Below are positions 35,667 to 47,690 of a DNA stretch of 64,000 nt, piece after piece. This stretch comes from Alopecurus myosuroides (taxonomy: Eukaryota > Streptophyta > Magnoliopsida > Poales > Poaceae): contig JAPCYS010003698.1 of the NCBI GenBank assembly GCA_028641055.1, positions 248,001 through 312,000 of the forward strand, read 5' to 3'. How positions within the stretch are numbered: position 1 is the first letter of the stretch; each line of letters opens with the position of its first letter. The notes under the pieces were generated by a model. It saw only the letters and a list, made by a program, of their open reading frames with translations, was not told where the DNA came from and ran no database searches. The translations under genes were made by a program, and so were the position numbers.

Positions 35667-38640
35667 GACTCACGTGGGTACCTGCACATAAAAACCCACC
35701 CCTCATATAATCCCACCCCTCATATTATCATCGTCATCCACACGAAGGTGGGCACATATCAATACGACCACACCATCACCACCATCCATACACCACCATC
35801 CATCACCACCACCATCCATCACCACCATCCATACACACCATCCATCACCACCAACCATCACCAAAGTAATTAAATTTAAATTCTGCAAACCCCAAAGGAG
35901 AATAAGTTGTACACCAACCATCCTCTGTTTGTTCCATTTTGATATAATATGTTGTACACCAGTAATTGGATTATGCAGAAGGAAAATCATAGCAACTCGG
36001 ATGCAAGCGATAAACATGATCAGATTAAGATGTCACCAAACATACTAGTCTGAACTTCACCAAACATTACGAGCTTCAGGTTTATTTTTTGGCATGGAGA
36101 TCGACCACTTCACCAAACATATGAGGGCTCACTGCTGCAGCACTATCAGGTAGCAGCAGCAGTTAAGCAGACACTATCAGGTAGCAGCAGCAGCAGCAGT
36201 TAAGCAGCAGCAGCAGCAGTTAAACAGCAGCAGCAGCAGTTAAGCAGCAGTTAAGCAGCAGCAGCAGTTAAACATTACTAAAAAGGGGGCAGTTTAACAT
36301 ACAAAACTGTAGCTAGGCATCAAATGTGCTATTATGTGGCAGTACAGCCATGACTAGAGATAAACATATGCCATGCTAATGCCTCAATGTTTCTCATTAC
36401 TCCTGGAGTATTTGGCAAGCAATCTTATTACAGAGTTTCAGAAGTTCAGATATTGCATCATATTCACTTAGGTGGGGCAGAAACATATTCACTTAGGATG
36501 GATGCAGTACGTCACATTAGTTCAATAGCTTCCAACATGAACTCCCAGACAAGGAACGCCAAAAGGGCTACTATTCAACCATCCTTAAACATACCGGTGA
36601 GCTAAATTAAACATCACAGTATCAACCTAATTCCCACTTGCATATCAATATTACCTAACAAAGATGGTACTTATAGGAGCAGATTTTGAGCCACCAGCTG
36701 CAGCCAGAATCCAATCAGTAACCACTAAATCGGTGGGACTTATAGGAGCAGATTTCGAGCCGTACCGCGACCTGACAGACTGACAAAAATTTGTGAGGGT
36801 ATAAACAAAAGGAGAAGGAGTAGAATAGGAGAGCAAGCAGGATTGAGACCGATGCCATCCTTCGCCGGAGGAGGGAAGGCCGGCCGTCGTCCATGGCAGT
36901 GAGGGAGAAGACAAACAGTGACCTAGTTTAGAGCAAGATTCGGCCGTTTCCGTCTAAATGGCCATGCCATGGCAATGGCAGATGAATTCAGAAACTACAT
37001 TTCATTTCGAGTACATAACAACTCAATGGTGTCCAAACAAATAATTAACAAGTGCAATAGTCTTTAAACAAATAATCATACATGTGCAGCGCTGTCCTAG
37101 ATTCTTGATTAACTCGCATACCAATATTTCCCCAATGAAGGTCTGCCTTAATTAACTTGCAGTAACTGAATTCTGTCAGTATTATTGTGGAAAAAATAAG
37201 TTGGGGAATTGTATTTGAGAAGGAAAAGAAAACAATGCGTTGGGGCACTTTCCGCAGGTATTTTCTTTCTTCTCATAGACGCAAGTTAAAATCATCAAAC
37301 CTGGTTGTTTTGGTGATCATAGACAGCTATTCCTTCTAGTGTAGAAAGAAACACAGACACAACAGAACTCCATAGGTGACACAACATGTTGACTCAGCAA
37401 AATACATTCTGAATATGGCACGAAATGCACATATTGTTTTCAGCCCGAATTTTATAGAACCTGGTTGTCTTGGTAAAGGAGACAACAAGCAGATTATAGA
37501 AATCAAATTTATAACGGATCCTTTTGGACAAAATGGAATTTATGTAAATTAAGACTTTGGGTGTCTCAAAATCTACTATTTCAGACTAAGAAGTGGGCAT
37601 CATCTTGTATTACGAAATGGACTTCTGGTACATATCTCTGAAATTCCACATGTACAAAACCATGATTGTCCTGTCAACAGACTTACTCAATTTCTACAGG
37701 TGGAAGAGTACATGATCTATAGGTACTAATGAATGTACGACGAACTACGAATGTGCAGCAAAGAATCATATGCCATCACATAACTTGAAGCTTTCTTAAG
37801 ACGAGCACCAAGACTCACCCAACCCACTCATACCTGCAGAAGTATCACACACCGTTGGCATGCTCATTTTCATGAAAATAAAATAGAATACACTTGTGTG
37901 GCATGTGGAATAGAATGTGCAGATTGTTGGCTACATTATTCCCTCAAATGTTTTTTTTACACGGCCTAAAGAGTAAACACACTAGGCACTGCTCCTCAAG
38001 CACAGCACTGCAGATTGCATCATAATCAAATACCACTTCTGCAAGCTCATTTCAATCTCAATTACTCGAACCACGATTAAAAGAAGACCTAGATCAAGGC
38101 ATGGTCCATATAATCAGAGAAAAATGGATTAAATTTTTAGTTTAGTGACACAAATGAGAAACAAAATGGCAGCACATCAAAGTCAAGAAATGATAAACGG
38201 CAACAGCAATAACAGGAAATTTGTAGCAGATGCCTCAAAAGTGATTCAGCTCTAAGCTTCTGGCAACTGTCTGGAAAAAAAAAACACAATGCTGAAGCAT
38301 ACAGCTGAACTAGATTTAGCAACACGCTCCTATCTAATCTCCTCTTCACTAGCATGCAACCATACTTACATAGAGATCAACTGCAAGTCTCACCAGAAAA
38401 CTACTCCATTCTTACCAGACTGCTCATACTAAAAATTTCTAATGGCACCCAAAAAAGTTCTTAGGACACCTAAAACCATTAACAAAAGTTATAAGGCTAG
38501 AAGTTGCAGAGCAGGATCAACTACATAATCTTCCTCCAGCAGAAGATTTTCTGTCCTAATGATGAAATAAGCATGATGAAAGGCTACTCATTTCCTGTCA
38601 AAAATTCACTGCAATCCTGCAGCAGGCTTAACACTGGCTA
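35667..38640. other. CACTA interior without a recognised gene; contains CACCAT and CAG microsatellites
   Basis: An irregular CACCACCATCCAT array lies at about 35772-35865, and a compound CAGCAGCAGTTAAG array at about 36140-36270. The rest is unique-looking AT-rich sequence with no readable domain on either strand. It lies upstream of the second CACTA gene and could be leader or spacer. Confidence 0.5.
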
Positions 38641-39218
38641 GTAGCGAGTCAGAAGACGAGGTTGCCGAACGGTGCCCGGTGTGGGATGCCCTAGGTAATA
38701 ATTCACTCCCAGTAATAATTCACTCCCACTAGGTAGAAGAGGGCGTGGCAGAAGAGGGCGTGGCAGAAGAACACTACCTGTAAACTACCTGTCGAACAGG
38801 TTCTGGGCGTGGCAGAAGAGGGCGCAGCAGCGGGCAGCACGCTGGCGGTGCCGCTGTAGAGGCACGGCGGCAGCCGCAGGGGAGGAGGAGGGAGACGCGG
38901 GGGAGGAGGAGGGAGCAGGGCGGGCCGTTGATCGCCGGAGAGTGGCCGGCCGCCGTCGATGGAGCCGCAGGGGAGGTGGGCAGGGGAGGTGGGCAGGGAG
39001 AGAGGGCCGGTGTGGAGGAGAGGGACGGTGTGGAGGAGAGGGACGGTGTGGAGGCAGTGTGGAGGGGAGGCAGCGCGGGCCGTTGATCGCCGGAGAGTCG
39101 CTGGACAGAGAGGAATCGCCGGAGACAGGGGAATACGGGCGCGCTAGCTCTGTGTCGATTGAAATCGATGAAAACTGCTAAGTCCCCGCGCGACCCTGTG
39201 TACCTCTCTGGGGGATCT
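38641..39218. other. GC-rich purine segment with short tandem repeats, CACTA interior
   Basis: This is a G-rich stretch with repeated GGAGGAGGAGGGAG-type and GGACGGTGTGGAGGAGA units (about 38880-39080) and two copies of GGGCCGTTGATCGCCGGAGA near 38922 and 39077. The open frames are low-complexity and are not supported as genes. It might be a promoter-like or leader segment. Confidence 0.4.
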
Positions 39219-39336
39219 TACCGCTGGCGAACATAGCAGCTGGTTCGCCAGCGCTAACTTACCGCTGGCGAACAAGTCCATGTTCGCCAGCGGTAACTTA
39301 GCGCTGGTGAACCAGCTGCTCTGTTGCCCAGCGCTA
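39219..39336. repeat. Internal copy of the CACTA subterminal repeats
   Basis: Six copies or near copies of TACCGCTGGCGAAC in alternating orientation occur in the middle of the element, about 7.5 kb from the left end and 5.9 kb from the right end. They are the same motif as at the two ends. No CACTA terminus is next to them, so a simple nested element is not shown. Confidence 0.8.
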
Positions 39337-39339
39337 TCC

Positions 39340-40510
39340 TTTTTTATTTACTGCATTTAAATAATACATGCATTTAAATAATATGTTTATTTAAATAATA
39401 TGTATTGCATTTAAATAATATGTTTATTTGAATAATACATGCATTTAAATAATATGTTTATTTAAATAATACATGCATTTAAATTATTCAAAGACACATT
39501 TCATTAATTCAAACACTTTAGGAATTAATTTCAAACACATTACAAATAATAATATTTTATTTTGTTTTCTTTATTCTTTTAAATTATTCAAATACATTTC
39601 ATTTATAATAATTCAAACACATTACAAATTAATTTCAAACAAATTACAAATAATAATGTTTTATTTTGTTTTCTTTATTTGTTAAATTATTCAAATACAT
39701 TTCATTTATAATAATTCAAACACATTACAAATTAATTTCAAACAAATTACAAATAATAATGTTTTATTTTGTTTTCTTTATTTGTTTAAATTATTCAAAT
39801 ACATTTCATTTATAATAATTCAAACACATTACAAATTAATTTCAAACAAATTACAAATAATAATGTTTTATTTTTGTTTTCTTTATTTGTTTAAATTATT
39901 CAAATACATTTCATTTATAATAATTCAAACACATTACAAATTAATTTCAAACAAATTACAAATAATAATGTTTATTTTGTTTTCTTTATTTGTTTAAATT
40001 ATTCAAATACATTTCATTTATAATAATTCAAACACATTATAAATTAATTTCAAACAAATTACAAATAATAATGTTTTATTTTGTTTTCTTTATTTGTTTA
40101 AATTATTCAAATACATTTCATTTTAATAATTCAAACACATTACAAATTAATTTCAAACAAATTACAAATAATAATGTTTTATTTTGTTTTCTTTATTTGT
40201 TTAAATATTCAAATACATTTCATTTATAATAATTCAAACACATTACAAATTAATTTCAACACACATTAGAAATAATAATGTTTTATTTTGTTTTCTTTAT
40301 TTGTTTAAATTATTCAAATACATTTCATTTATAATAATTCAAACACATTACAAATTAGTTTCAAACAAATTACAAATAATAATGTTTTATTTTGTTTTCT
40401 TTATTTGTTTAAATTATTCAAATACATTTCATTTATAATAATTCAAACACATTACAAATTAATTTCAACACACATTACAAATAATAATGTTTTATTTGTT
40501 TTCCATTATT
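39340..40510. repeat. AT-rich tandem array, about ten copies of a 104-bp unit
   Basis: From about 39340 to 39480 short units of ATTTAAATAATATGTTTATT type repeat. Then a 101-105 bp unit containing AATTATTCAAATACATTTCA repeats with starts near 39480, 39583, 39684, 39788, 39893, 39997, 40101, 40203, 40306 and 40410. Copies differ by a few bases. Open frames through the array are a by-product of the repeat. Confidence 0.88.
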
Positions 40511-40568
40511 CCCTTTATGTTTTCAATTAATATAAGTCCACACATTTGAATACAGATATATATAGTTC

Positions 40569-43500
40569 TCAGTGTTTGATCTTTTTTCTTTTTTTGTCGA
40601 AGTTGCATAATTTAACCCCACATTGACTTCTTCTTCTGAATGGAAGACCATGCCTAGGTAGCGTAGTTCTGCTTCTTCTTGTTGTGTATGTTGCATGACT
40701 ATCATCATCATCTTCTTGATCATCGTCAATATTTGGGTCGCCGAACGTGTCGAACTCGTCCTCGTCAACGACTCCATCCATTCCGATGATATTCTTTTCC
40801 CTCCTCACGACAACACGGCTAGGCCTTGCGAGGTCTGTTATGAAGAAGCATTGGGACACATGCTTAGCCAATACCCATGGCTCATTTTGCGCTGTGACAT
40901 TCGCGCTTGAGGTTCCGGCTTCGGAATAAACCATGGTTGTAAAAGTATTGGTCTTCTTTCCTGACGGTCGACATCCTAGCCCATCTGACGCGGAACATAG
41001 GCACCTTCTCTCCAGAGTAGTTAAGCTCCCATATCTCCTCGATCCTTCCATAGTATCTTAACTTTTTGTCACCGGTGTAGGATTCCATCGTTACCCCTGA
41101 GTTTTGATAATCGGAAGTTTTGTCTTTCTCCTCTGTGTAGAAGGTGAACCCGTTGATATCATATGCTTGAAACGTCGCTAGGTTGGGAGCTGGGCCATGT
41201 GCCAAGGCGTACAATAGTTTATTTTTCGCACAATCCCTTGGCGGTGGATTAGCGACGATCACATCTTTAAACCAACGCAAGAAAGTGGAGTTATGCTCTC
41301 TGATTATTTCTCCTTCGGTCCTCCGCTTGCCTTGTTCACTGTACTTTTTCATAATCGAGCTCTTGTGTTTTTCCACCCAAGTCGACCATGTCAATGTGTT
41401 GGAGAGCTACTAAGTTTGCCCTGTTAAAGTCGGTGCGTCGACAAGCCCGATCCACATGCACTTCTCTACGTCCATTTTTGTGACCTACTCCATCGAGTTT
41501 GCCAATGTGTGCTTGTTTCTGGGCAGACCAACTGGGTCCTCCACGTCCATATGATTCGTGCAGAAAGAGATGCACTCTTCGGTGAGAAAGCCCTGAACGA
41601 TGCTTCCGTCCGGACGAGCTTGTTGCGAACATATCCTTTGATGACCCCATTCATCCTTTCAAACGGCATCATGTTGTGCAGGAACAACGGCCCGAGATGG
41701 ATGATATCGTCCACGATATGGACCAACAGATGAACACATATGTCAAAGAATTATGGTGGAAAGTACATCTCAAGCTCGCATAGTATCACGACAATCTCTT
41801 CCTGCAGCCTTGAGATCTGCTTCCCCGTGATCGACTTTCGAGATATAACGTCGAAGAAGTTACAGAGGCCAAACAGGGTTTCCCGGACGTTTTGTCCATT
41901 ATTCCGCGGATCGCAACCGGAAGTATCCGCGTCATCATCACGTAACAGTCATGAGACTTCATCCCACTAAACTTTTTTTTCTGCGCGTCGAGGAATCTGC
42001 TTATTAGCCCTGAGTAACCGCTAGGGACTTTGACTCCGAGAAGGCACATCATCAATTTTGTGATCTCGTCCGGACTAAGAGTGAAGCAGGAGGGGGGGCA
42101 GTAATAGTCATTCCTCTTAACCCTTTTGGCCTTGCGACCATCCGTCTCCATCACACGATTGATCGCCGTCGTCATCATCCGGGCGTCCCCCTGAAGATCT
42201 ACCCTAATACCAAAATATTTCAGGTCGTTTCTTGCTTTCACCCCGTCTTTGGTCCTCTCCGGCATGTTGAGCAGCGTGCCAAACAAACTTTCAAACACAT
42301 TCTTCGTGATATGCATCAGATCAAGGCAGTGAGGCGTATCGAGAATGGGCCAGTATGGCAAGTCCCAAAACACCGACCTCGTCTTCCATACATCTAGAAG
42401 CGGTTTTGGCGCCTTTTGCTTCTTTCCCGGCTCTGGGCATTCCTTCCAATCATTCAGCAAATTGTAGATTTCTTCTCCGCACCTCTTACGTGGAGGTCCA
42501 CGGAGCTCATCCTCACCGTTAAAAAGGTCTCCTCGCCTTCTCCACGGGTTCGCCTTCTCCACGGGTCTTTGTTGGGTAGCCACCTTCGATGGCCAACGAA
42601 AACTGTTTTCGAAGACCCATGATCTTTCGGAAGTTGCATAAACGTGGGGTCATCCATGCACCTCACGCAACCGTTATGTCCGTGGCACACCTGGCCCGCC
42701 ACATATCCGTAGCCTAGTAGGTCGTGAACCGTACAGAGTAAGACAGCTCTCATTGGGAAATATTGTTCACCGAAGGCGTCCCATGTGTTCACCCCTTCCT
42801 CGGCCCATAGCGTTTCCAGCTCATCTTTAAGCAGCTTCAGGTATAGATTGATGTCGTTGCCTGGTTGTTTCGGCCCTTGAATTAGCATACTCATGTGAAT
42901 ATACTTCCTCTTCATGCACAACCAGGGAGGGATGTTGTACATCCATACAAACACGGGCCAGGTGCTATGGGTGCTGCTCTGGTTGCCAAACGGATTGAGT
43001 CCGTCGGTGCTCACACCCAACCTGATGTTCCTTGCCTCCGCCCCGAACGTTGGATATTCACAGTCAATTGCTTTCCATTGACTTGCATCTGAAGGATGTG
43101 TCAGAATTACTTTTTCACTCCGATTTGGATCTTTCAAAACTTTATTCCTCCTTTTCGCGTGCCAGCGCATGAGCTCTGCTTCCTTGCGGTCCGCGAAATA
43201 CCGTTGCAGACGGGGAATGAGCGGAAAGTACCACACAACTTCCGAGGAGCTTTCTTCTTCCCTTTCTTGTATCGAGCGGCGCTGCAAACTGGACAAATGA
43301 TTTGTTCGCGTCCTCTTTCCGATAAATGTAGCAATCGTTGATGCACACATGGTATTTTTCGTGAGGTAAATCAAAGGGGCACACGACTTTCTTGGCCTCG
43401 TCGCAACTTTTAGGACAGGTGTTGCCCTCTGGAAGGACATCGTGCCAGTATTGCAGGCTTGCATCGACGCTTATGTCGCTCCATTTGTATCTCGCCTTCA

Positions 43501-44081
43501 TCTGCAGAACATCGAGGGCCACTCTCAAGCGGGACTCTCCCGGACCGCAGCCTGCATACAACGGTGTCTTCGAGTCTATCTCTAGTTGCGCCAGCTTCGA
43601 TTGCTCTCTAGCAGCAGATATCGAGTTAGTCGTCTTTCTCAAAAGCAGTTCTTTCAGATGAGGGTCACGCACAACTTCCGTTAGGGGTGTCCCTGTGTCC
43701 TCGTGATCTTCTTCCATGTCTTGTTCAACATCTTCCATGATCATGTGCGGGTCATGAGGCTGATCTTGGTCCTGCTGTAGTTGGTCCTGCTGTAGTTCTA
43801 GTCGATCGTTGCTATTGTCCTGTTGCACATCATTTCCTACCGCCGCCGCCCCATGGACTTCATCATCTTCATCATCACTTACCCACTGACCGTTATACCC
43901 ATCCATGAAACCATACCTTAGGAGGTGACTGAGCAAGTCTCCGGTAAAAGGGATTGAGCAAGCCCCCTAGTTTGCACTTTCGACATGGACATCGTATCTC
44001 CTTGCGGCCATTTTGTAACATGTCTTCTGTCGCGTGTCTCAAGTAACTATTCACGACACGTTCACTCTTAACGACCACCAT
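40569..44081 (-). pseudogene. CACTA TNP2-type transposase, frameshifted
   Basis: The minus-strand frames, in order, are 44081-43893 (ATG at 44081, with a CPCRKCK zinc-finger-like N-terminus), 43936-43142, 43464-42454, 42583-41786, 41726-41466, 41394-40882 and 41051-40569. The core contains GLNPFGNQ, a STWPVFVWMYNIPPWLCMKR segment, PKQPGNDINLYL and HCLDLMHITKNVFESLFGTL, all hallmarks of the Transposase_21 (TNP2) family. The tail contains a YYGRIEEIWELNY segment and EPWVLAKH, typical of the C-terminal DUF4216-type region. At least five frame changes are needed and part of the region around 41730-41790 looks deleted, so no functional product is expected. The enzyme would normally cut at the CACTA termini and bind the subterminal motif. 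Confidence 0.88.
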
Positions 44082-44159
44082 TATATGTCCCTGCACGAGA
44101 GCGCGCGCCGATATAAATTAATATTAGAACCAAACATAATATATATATATATTTCGATA

Positions 44160-44388
44160 TTCACGAAAAAAATCGGCATGACCTTCCTACAAATTGGAGG
44201 TTAGAGGAGTGCCAAACTTTACCGAGACGGAAATGAATCAACATTCCGGCAAAGTGGCAACTCATTTTCATATCAAAAATTTCACTTCATGTAGTATTCA
44301 CGAAAAAATTCGGCATGACCTTCCTACAAATAGGAGGTTAGGAGTGCCAAACTATGCCGAGACGGAAATGAATCAACATTCCGGCGAT
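44160..44388 (-). promoter_or_regulatory. Two direct copies of a ~95-bp box upstream of the CACTA transposase gene
   Basis: The copies at 44160-44255 and 44297-44388 share TCGGCATGACCTTCCTACAA, an AGGAGTGCCAAACT block, and GAATCAACATTCCGGC. They lie 79 and 216 bp upstream of the transposase ATG. A diverged third copy lies upstream of the other gene of the element (35569-35666). Confidence 0.65.
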
Positions 44389-44848
44389 AGTAATTGGCTA
44401 CTCAATTTCATTCCACAACAAATTGCGCACACATGCATTTATCGTCTCCATCACACGACCATTGTTGAATCCGGTGAAATTTCACACATATTGCATATCG
44501 CGTGTATCCGGACAAAAATACAAACTCATTTAATTATATATCATTCATCCCACCTCAAATGAATAGATGGCTACACGACGATATCCGGAGAATTTCGGAG
44601 CTTTGGAGAGAAAAGGGGTAATTCTAGATCTAGATGGCTAGGGAGGGAAAATTTGGGTAGAAAGATGTTAGGAGGGAGATAAACATATATATACCAACTA
44701 AAATAAATTAGTTGGTTCAAAATAGAGTAGGAGGGTGGAGAAATTGGCATAATTTCGAGCTAGAGAGAGAAGAGGGGACAAGGTGAAGAAGAGAGAGTGG
44801 AGGGGAAAGTGGGTGGGTCGGGGTGCACTTATGGCTAGATCTGCGGAA

Positions 44849-45165
44849 TACCGCTGGCGAACAGGTGCTGCTGTTCGCCAGCGCTAAGATGCGTGCTGGG
44901 CCCACATATTAGCGCTGGCGAACAGCAGCACCTGTTCGCCAGCGGTTGTGGGCCTAGCGCTGGCGAACACTTTGCCCTGTTCGCCAGCGCTAATATTGGG
45001 CAGCGGCTGTAGCGCGCGCAGGTGGGGCCCGGCCATAGCGCTGGCGAACAAGGGTGGTGGTTCGCCAGCGGTAGTGTTTCAAAGCGCTGGCGAACAGGTA
45101 TTTCAGTTCGCCAGTGCTGTTAGCGTTGGGCAACGACAATTATTGTTGGCCAGCGGTATGGTGGT
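44849..45165. repeat. Right subterminal repeat array of the CACTA element
   Basis: Five inverted pairs of AGCGCTGGCGAAC/GTTCGCCAGCGCT-type motifs, plus degenerate copies, run up to the right terminal inverted repeat. The motif family is the same as at the left end. Confidence 0.85.
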
Positions 45166-45193
45166 GGCTATAAGCCATTCCCTACTAGTGAAC

Positions 45194-46109
45194 CTTTAGC
45201 GTACAAGATTACTAAGGGAATATCAGCGTATTATGGACTCCATCCATTCAAAAGAGAATGAGAGTGGGCACAATGCAAGACATTAAAAAGTCCCAGAACG
45301 AGTTTTCACAACAAAATACTACATAGAGAGGAAATCTCACGATATGTATAACATATACATATTCAGAAAATTTCAGAAGATTCTTAATGATGTTACAAGA
45401 CTACAATTAAAAGAGGAGAAGCGATATGAGATGTACCTTGTGTTCCAGGACGGAAATTACCCCATAAAAGAACATAGACACCGAGAATACGTGGTCCATG
45501 TTGACTTCACAAAATAAGAGTACTGTTGCATATGCTGCAAGTTTGACAAAGATGGATTGTTGTGCTCACACATACCAAAAGTTATGCTCCACCTAGAAAT
45601 TGAAAAAATACCGGATAAATACCTCATAGATAGATGGCGCAAAGAAGACAAGAAGATGCTTCCAAATCTGCTTCCAGGAAAGACTTCAGATAATGATACA
45701 TTGAGGTACATTGTTCTGTCCAGAAAGCTAAACAACAAAGCCTCGAAAGGTTCGAAGAGCGACCACAAATACCAATACCTTGTCAAAGTAATAGACAAGA
45801 TTGATGAAGAAGTGACTAAAAATGGATGATGCACCCAAAAATGACTTTCAAGAAAGCTCTACTAGAACTGTTAGAAACTTTGTGACTATGTCGGGTGATG
45901 GAGATATGAACACACCATTGGACTTGTTGGATCCTGATGTTGTTAATACAAAGGGAAGACCAAGGATGCTTACAATAAGGGATGCAATAAAAGCAAACAA
46001 ATTCTCCAAGTTTGTGCAAGCACACAACATACAATTATTTTTGCCCCAACAAGCACTTACTCTACAACCTGCCAAAGCAAAAAAAATCTCAAAAATCAAA
46101 GAAGGTTGA
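45194..46109 (+). pseudogene. FAR1/MULE-like gene, 3' part with SWIM-type zinc finger
   Basis: After the CACTA target duplication the FAR1-like reading resumes with sequence typical of the family's C-terminal half. A CCICCKFDKDGLLCSH segment (coded from about 45525) matches the C-x-C ... C-x-H SWIM finger of FAR1/FRS and MULE transposases, and is followed by IPDKYLIDRW. A GRPRMLT segment near 45955 fits the short tail motif of the family. In-frame stops occur near 45284 (TAA) and 45516 (TAA), and a frame change follows near 45825. With the segments at 21700-23476 and 30852-31688 this makes one broken gene spread over 24 kb by two insertions. Confidence 0.85.
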
Positions 46110-47690
46110 TGCAAGTGAGTTACAGTCATTTATGTTTCGTTTTTATAGCTCAAAGAGAAACTATTATGAAAAAAATACTAATCTTTTCTGCCCCCCTCAG
46201 GTTTCCAGGGCGAGAGCTGCGCAACGGTGGAGACAAAACAAAAAGAGCAAAAAGCCAAAAGAAAAATCCAACAAAAACAACAAGCTCAAATACTGAGTTG
46301 CTGCTTGAAACCAATAAACAAGATAGCACCATGGGGACTGGAGCCTCTACATGATTGATCACCAAAAGAAACAATCCATATGGATGGTTCTTTTGCAAGG
46401 AGCAAAGTTAAAAAAAAAAGATGAGAAGTTAGAAAAGTAGAAAAGAAGTTAAATAGTGCTTTCTGTGTAAGCGAAGAAACAATGTGTGAACATATCTTAT
46501 TTATTTGCTCTGTATTGTTATTCAGCTTTGCATTGAGATATGTAAAAAAGGGAGATATAATCTGTTGGCTTCAGGAAGATGAAGAAAATGATTAACATGA
46601 TTTGACGTTCAGGCACCTAGAGACAGGGGGTTTACATTCATTTCTCACAAGACATATTCACTACACTACCAAGACCCAAAGTGAAGACACAAACAAACAC
46701 CGACTGTGTGTTGTCATTTTTTTCTTCATAGAACAAAATACACGAACTATGTTTATGTTTCTTCTTCACAATTTGACAAAATAAAACAGGAAGAAAGCTT
46801 CCTTCAATTCTCACAATGTGCGTGCACACGCACGCACACACACCCCCCGCTAACCCCTTTCCCAGAGACTAAAATAACGACAAGAGCATAAACGCAAGAT
46901 AATTCACAATGAAGTATGCCTACCCAGAGAAAAATAACTAACGAAAATATTGCCGCGCTGAATCCTTTTCGCGATAGCAAAGAAAGAGAAACACTGATGA
47001 TTAAAAATAGAAGAAAGAGAAATGGAAATATTAAGAAAAAAAGAGAAAAATCTGGGAAACCAAAAAGAACTGGCGGTAAGTGACAATGTCAGATAAAGAA
47101 GAAAAAGAAAAGACACATTGAAGGGTGCAAGACTAGATAAACCAAACTGAATCCGACAGCAACTAAAAAAGACTAACCACAAAAACAATAAAGCCTCAAG
47201 AAAATGGAAATTCCATACCCAAGCAAATGATTTGGCTAAAACGGACAAAGAAATAGAAAACGCATAGCTAAACCCAAGCACCCACCCCCAACACACTACT
47301 ATATTAAGAAGCATCCCACCCCACCCTCCTCCTCTATCCGGGCTTGTGACCGGCTACCAAACAATCGAAAAATGGTAGGCAGAGTTACCTGCTACAATTC
47401 AAAAAAAAATTAGAGAAAACAAACAAATCAAGTGTGTGAGTTCTATCGAAAAATCGGGCCGCGTCTCTTACCAGAACAAAAATCACAAAAAATAAATAAC
47501 ATAGAAGGTCTTTCAAAGAAATTAAATCAGCAAAACAACCACACATCTTGATAGTACGTTTATGAAAAAAGCTTAAAAGTTCATTACTGAAGGCAACGAG
47601 AAAAAAACGATAAAAATTTGAAAACATAGATGTGCTCTTTATGTCATCTTGAATTCCGCTCGCCCCCCGTCATCATGCAAACTGCAACCC
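46110..47690. other. 3' region of the FAR1-like gene and spacer between convergent genes
   Basis: A possible last exon of the FAR1-like gene follows a CCCCCCTCAG acceptor-like site near 46200 and would end near 46354. Beyond that there is no supported gene. A CACACGCACGCACACACACC microsatellite lies near 46826. From about 46900 the plus strand becomes strongly A-rich. Hydrophobic open frames here on the minus strand reflect the T-rich composition. Confidence 0.4.

Larger units (their letters stand above)
31689..45190 (-). mobile_element. CACTA (En/Spm-type) DNA transposon, 13.5 kb, with two decayed genes
   Basis: The element starts CACTAGTAGGGAA at 31689, and its right end is the inverted copy ending at 45190. 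The next base differs (A or T) and is followed by GG in both. The 3-bp target duplication AAC lies at 31686-31688 and 45191-45193. Dense inverted copies of a TACCGCTGGCGAAC-type motif fill both subterminal regions (about 31731-31975 and 44849-45165), as expected for transposase binding. Two minus-strand genes are present: a TNP2-type transposase (44081 to 40569) and a second, TNP1/TNPA-like protein ending in a partial Ulp1-like domain (35441 to 32346). Both carry frameshifts, so the copy is unlikely to move by itself. Its termini are complete, so it could have been mobilised in trans. Confidence 0.93.

Noticed and set aside
39473..40229. Repeated 70-80 codon open frames
   Set aside because: They are the same repeat unit read in frame; the protein is Phe/Asn/Lys low-complexity.
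39480..40500. CRISPR-like regular array
   Set aside because: Units of 104 bp are contiguous without unique spacers, AT-rich, and lie inside a plant CACTA element, so this is a plain tandem repeat.
46904..47314. Hydrophobic minus-strand frame resembling a membrane protein
   Set aside because: T-rich DNA always gives Phe/Leu/Ser-rich frames. There is no ATG-supported exon and no domain.
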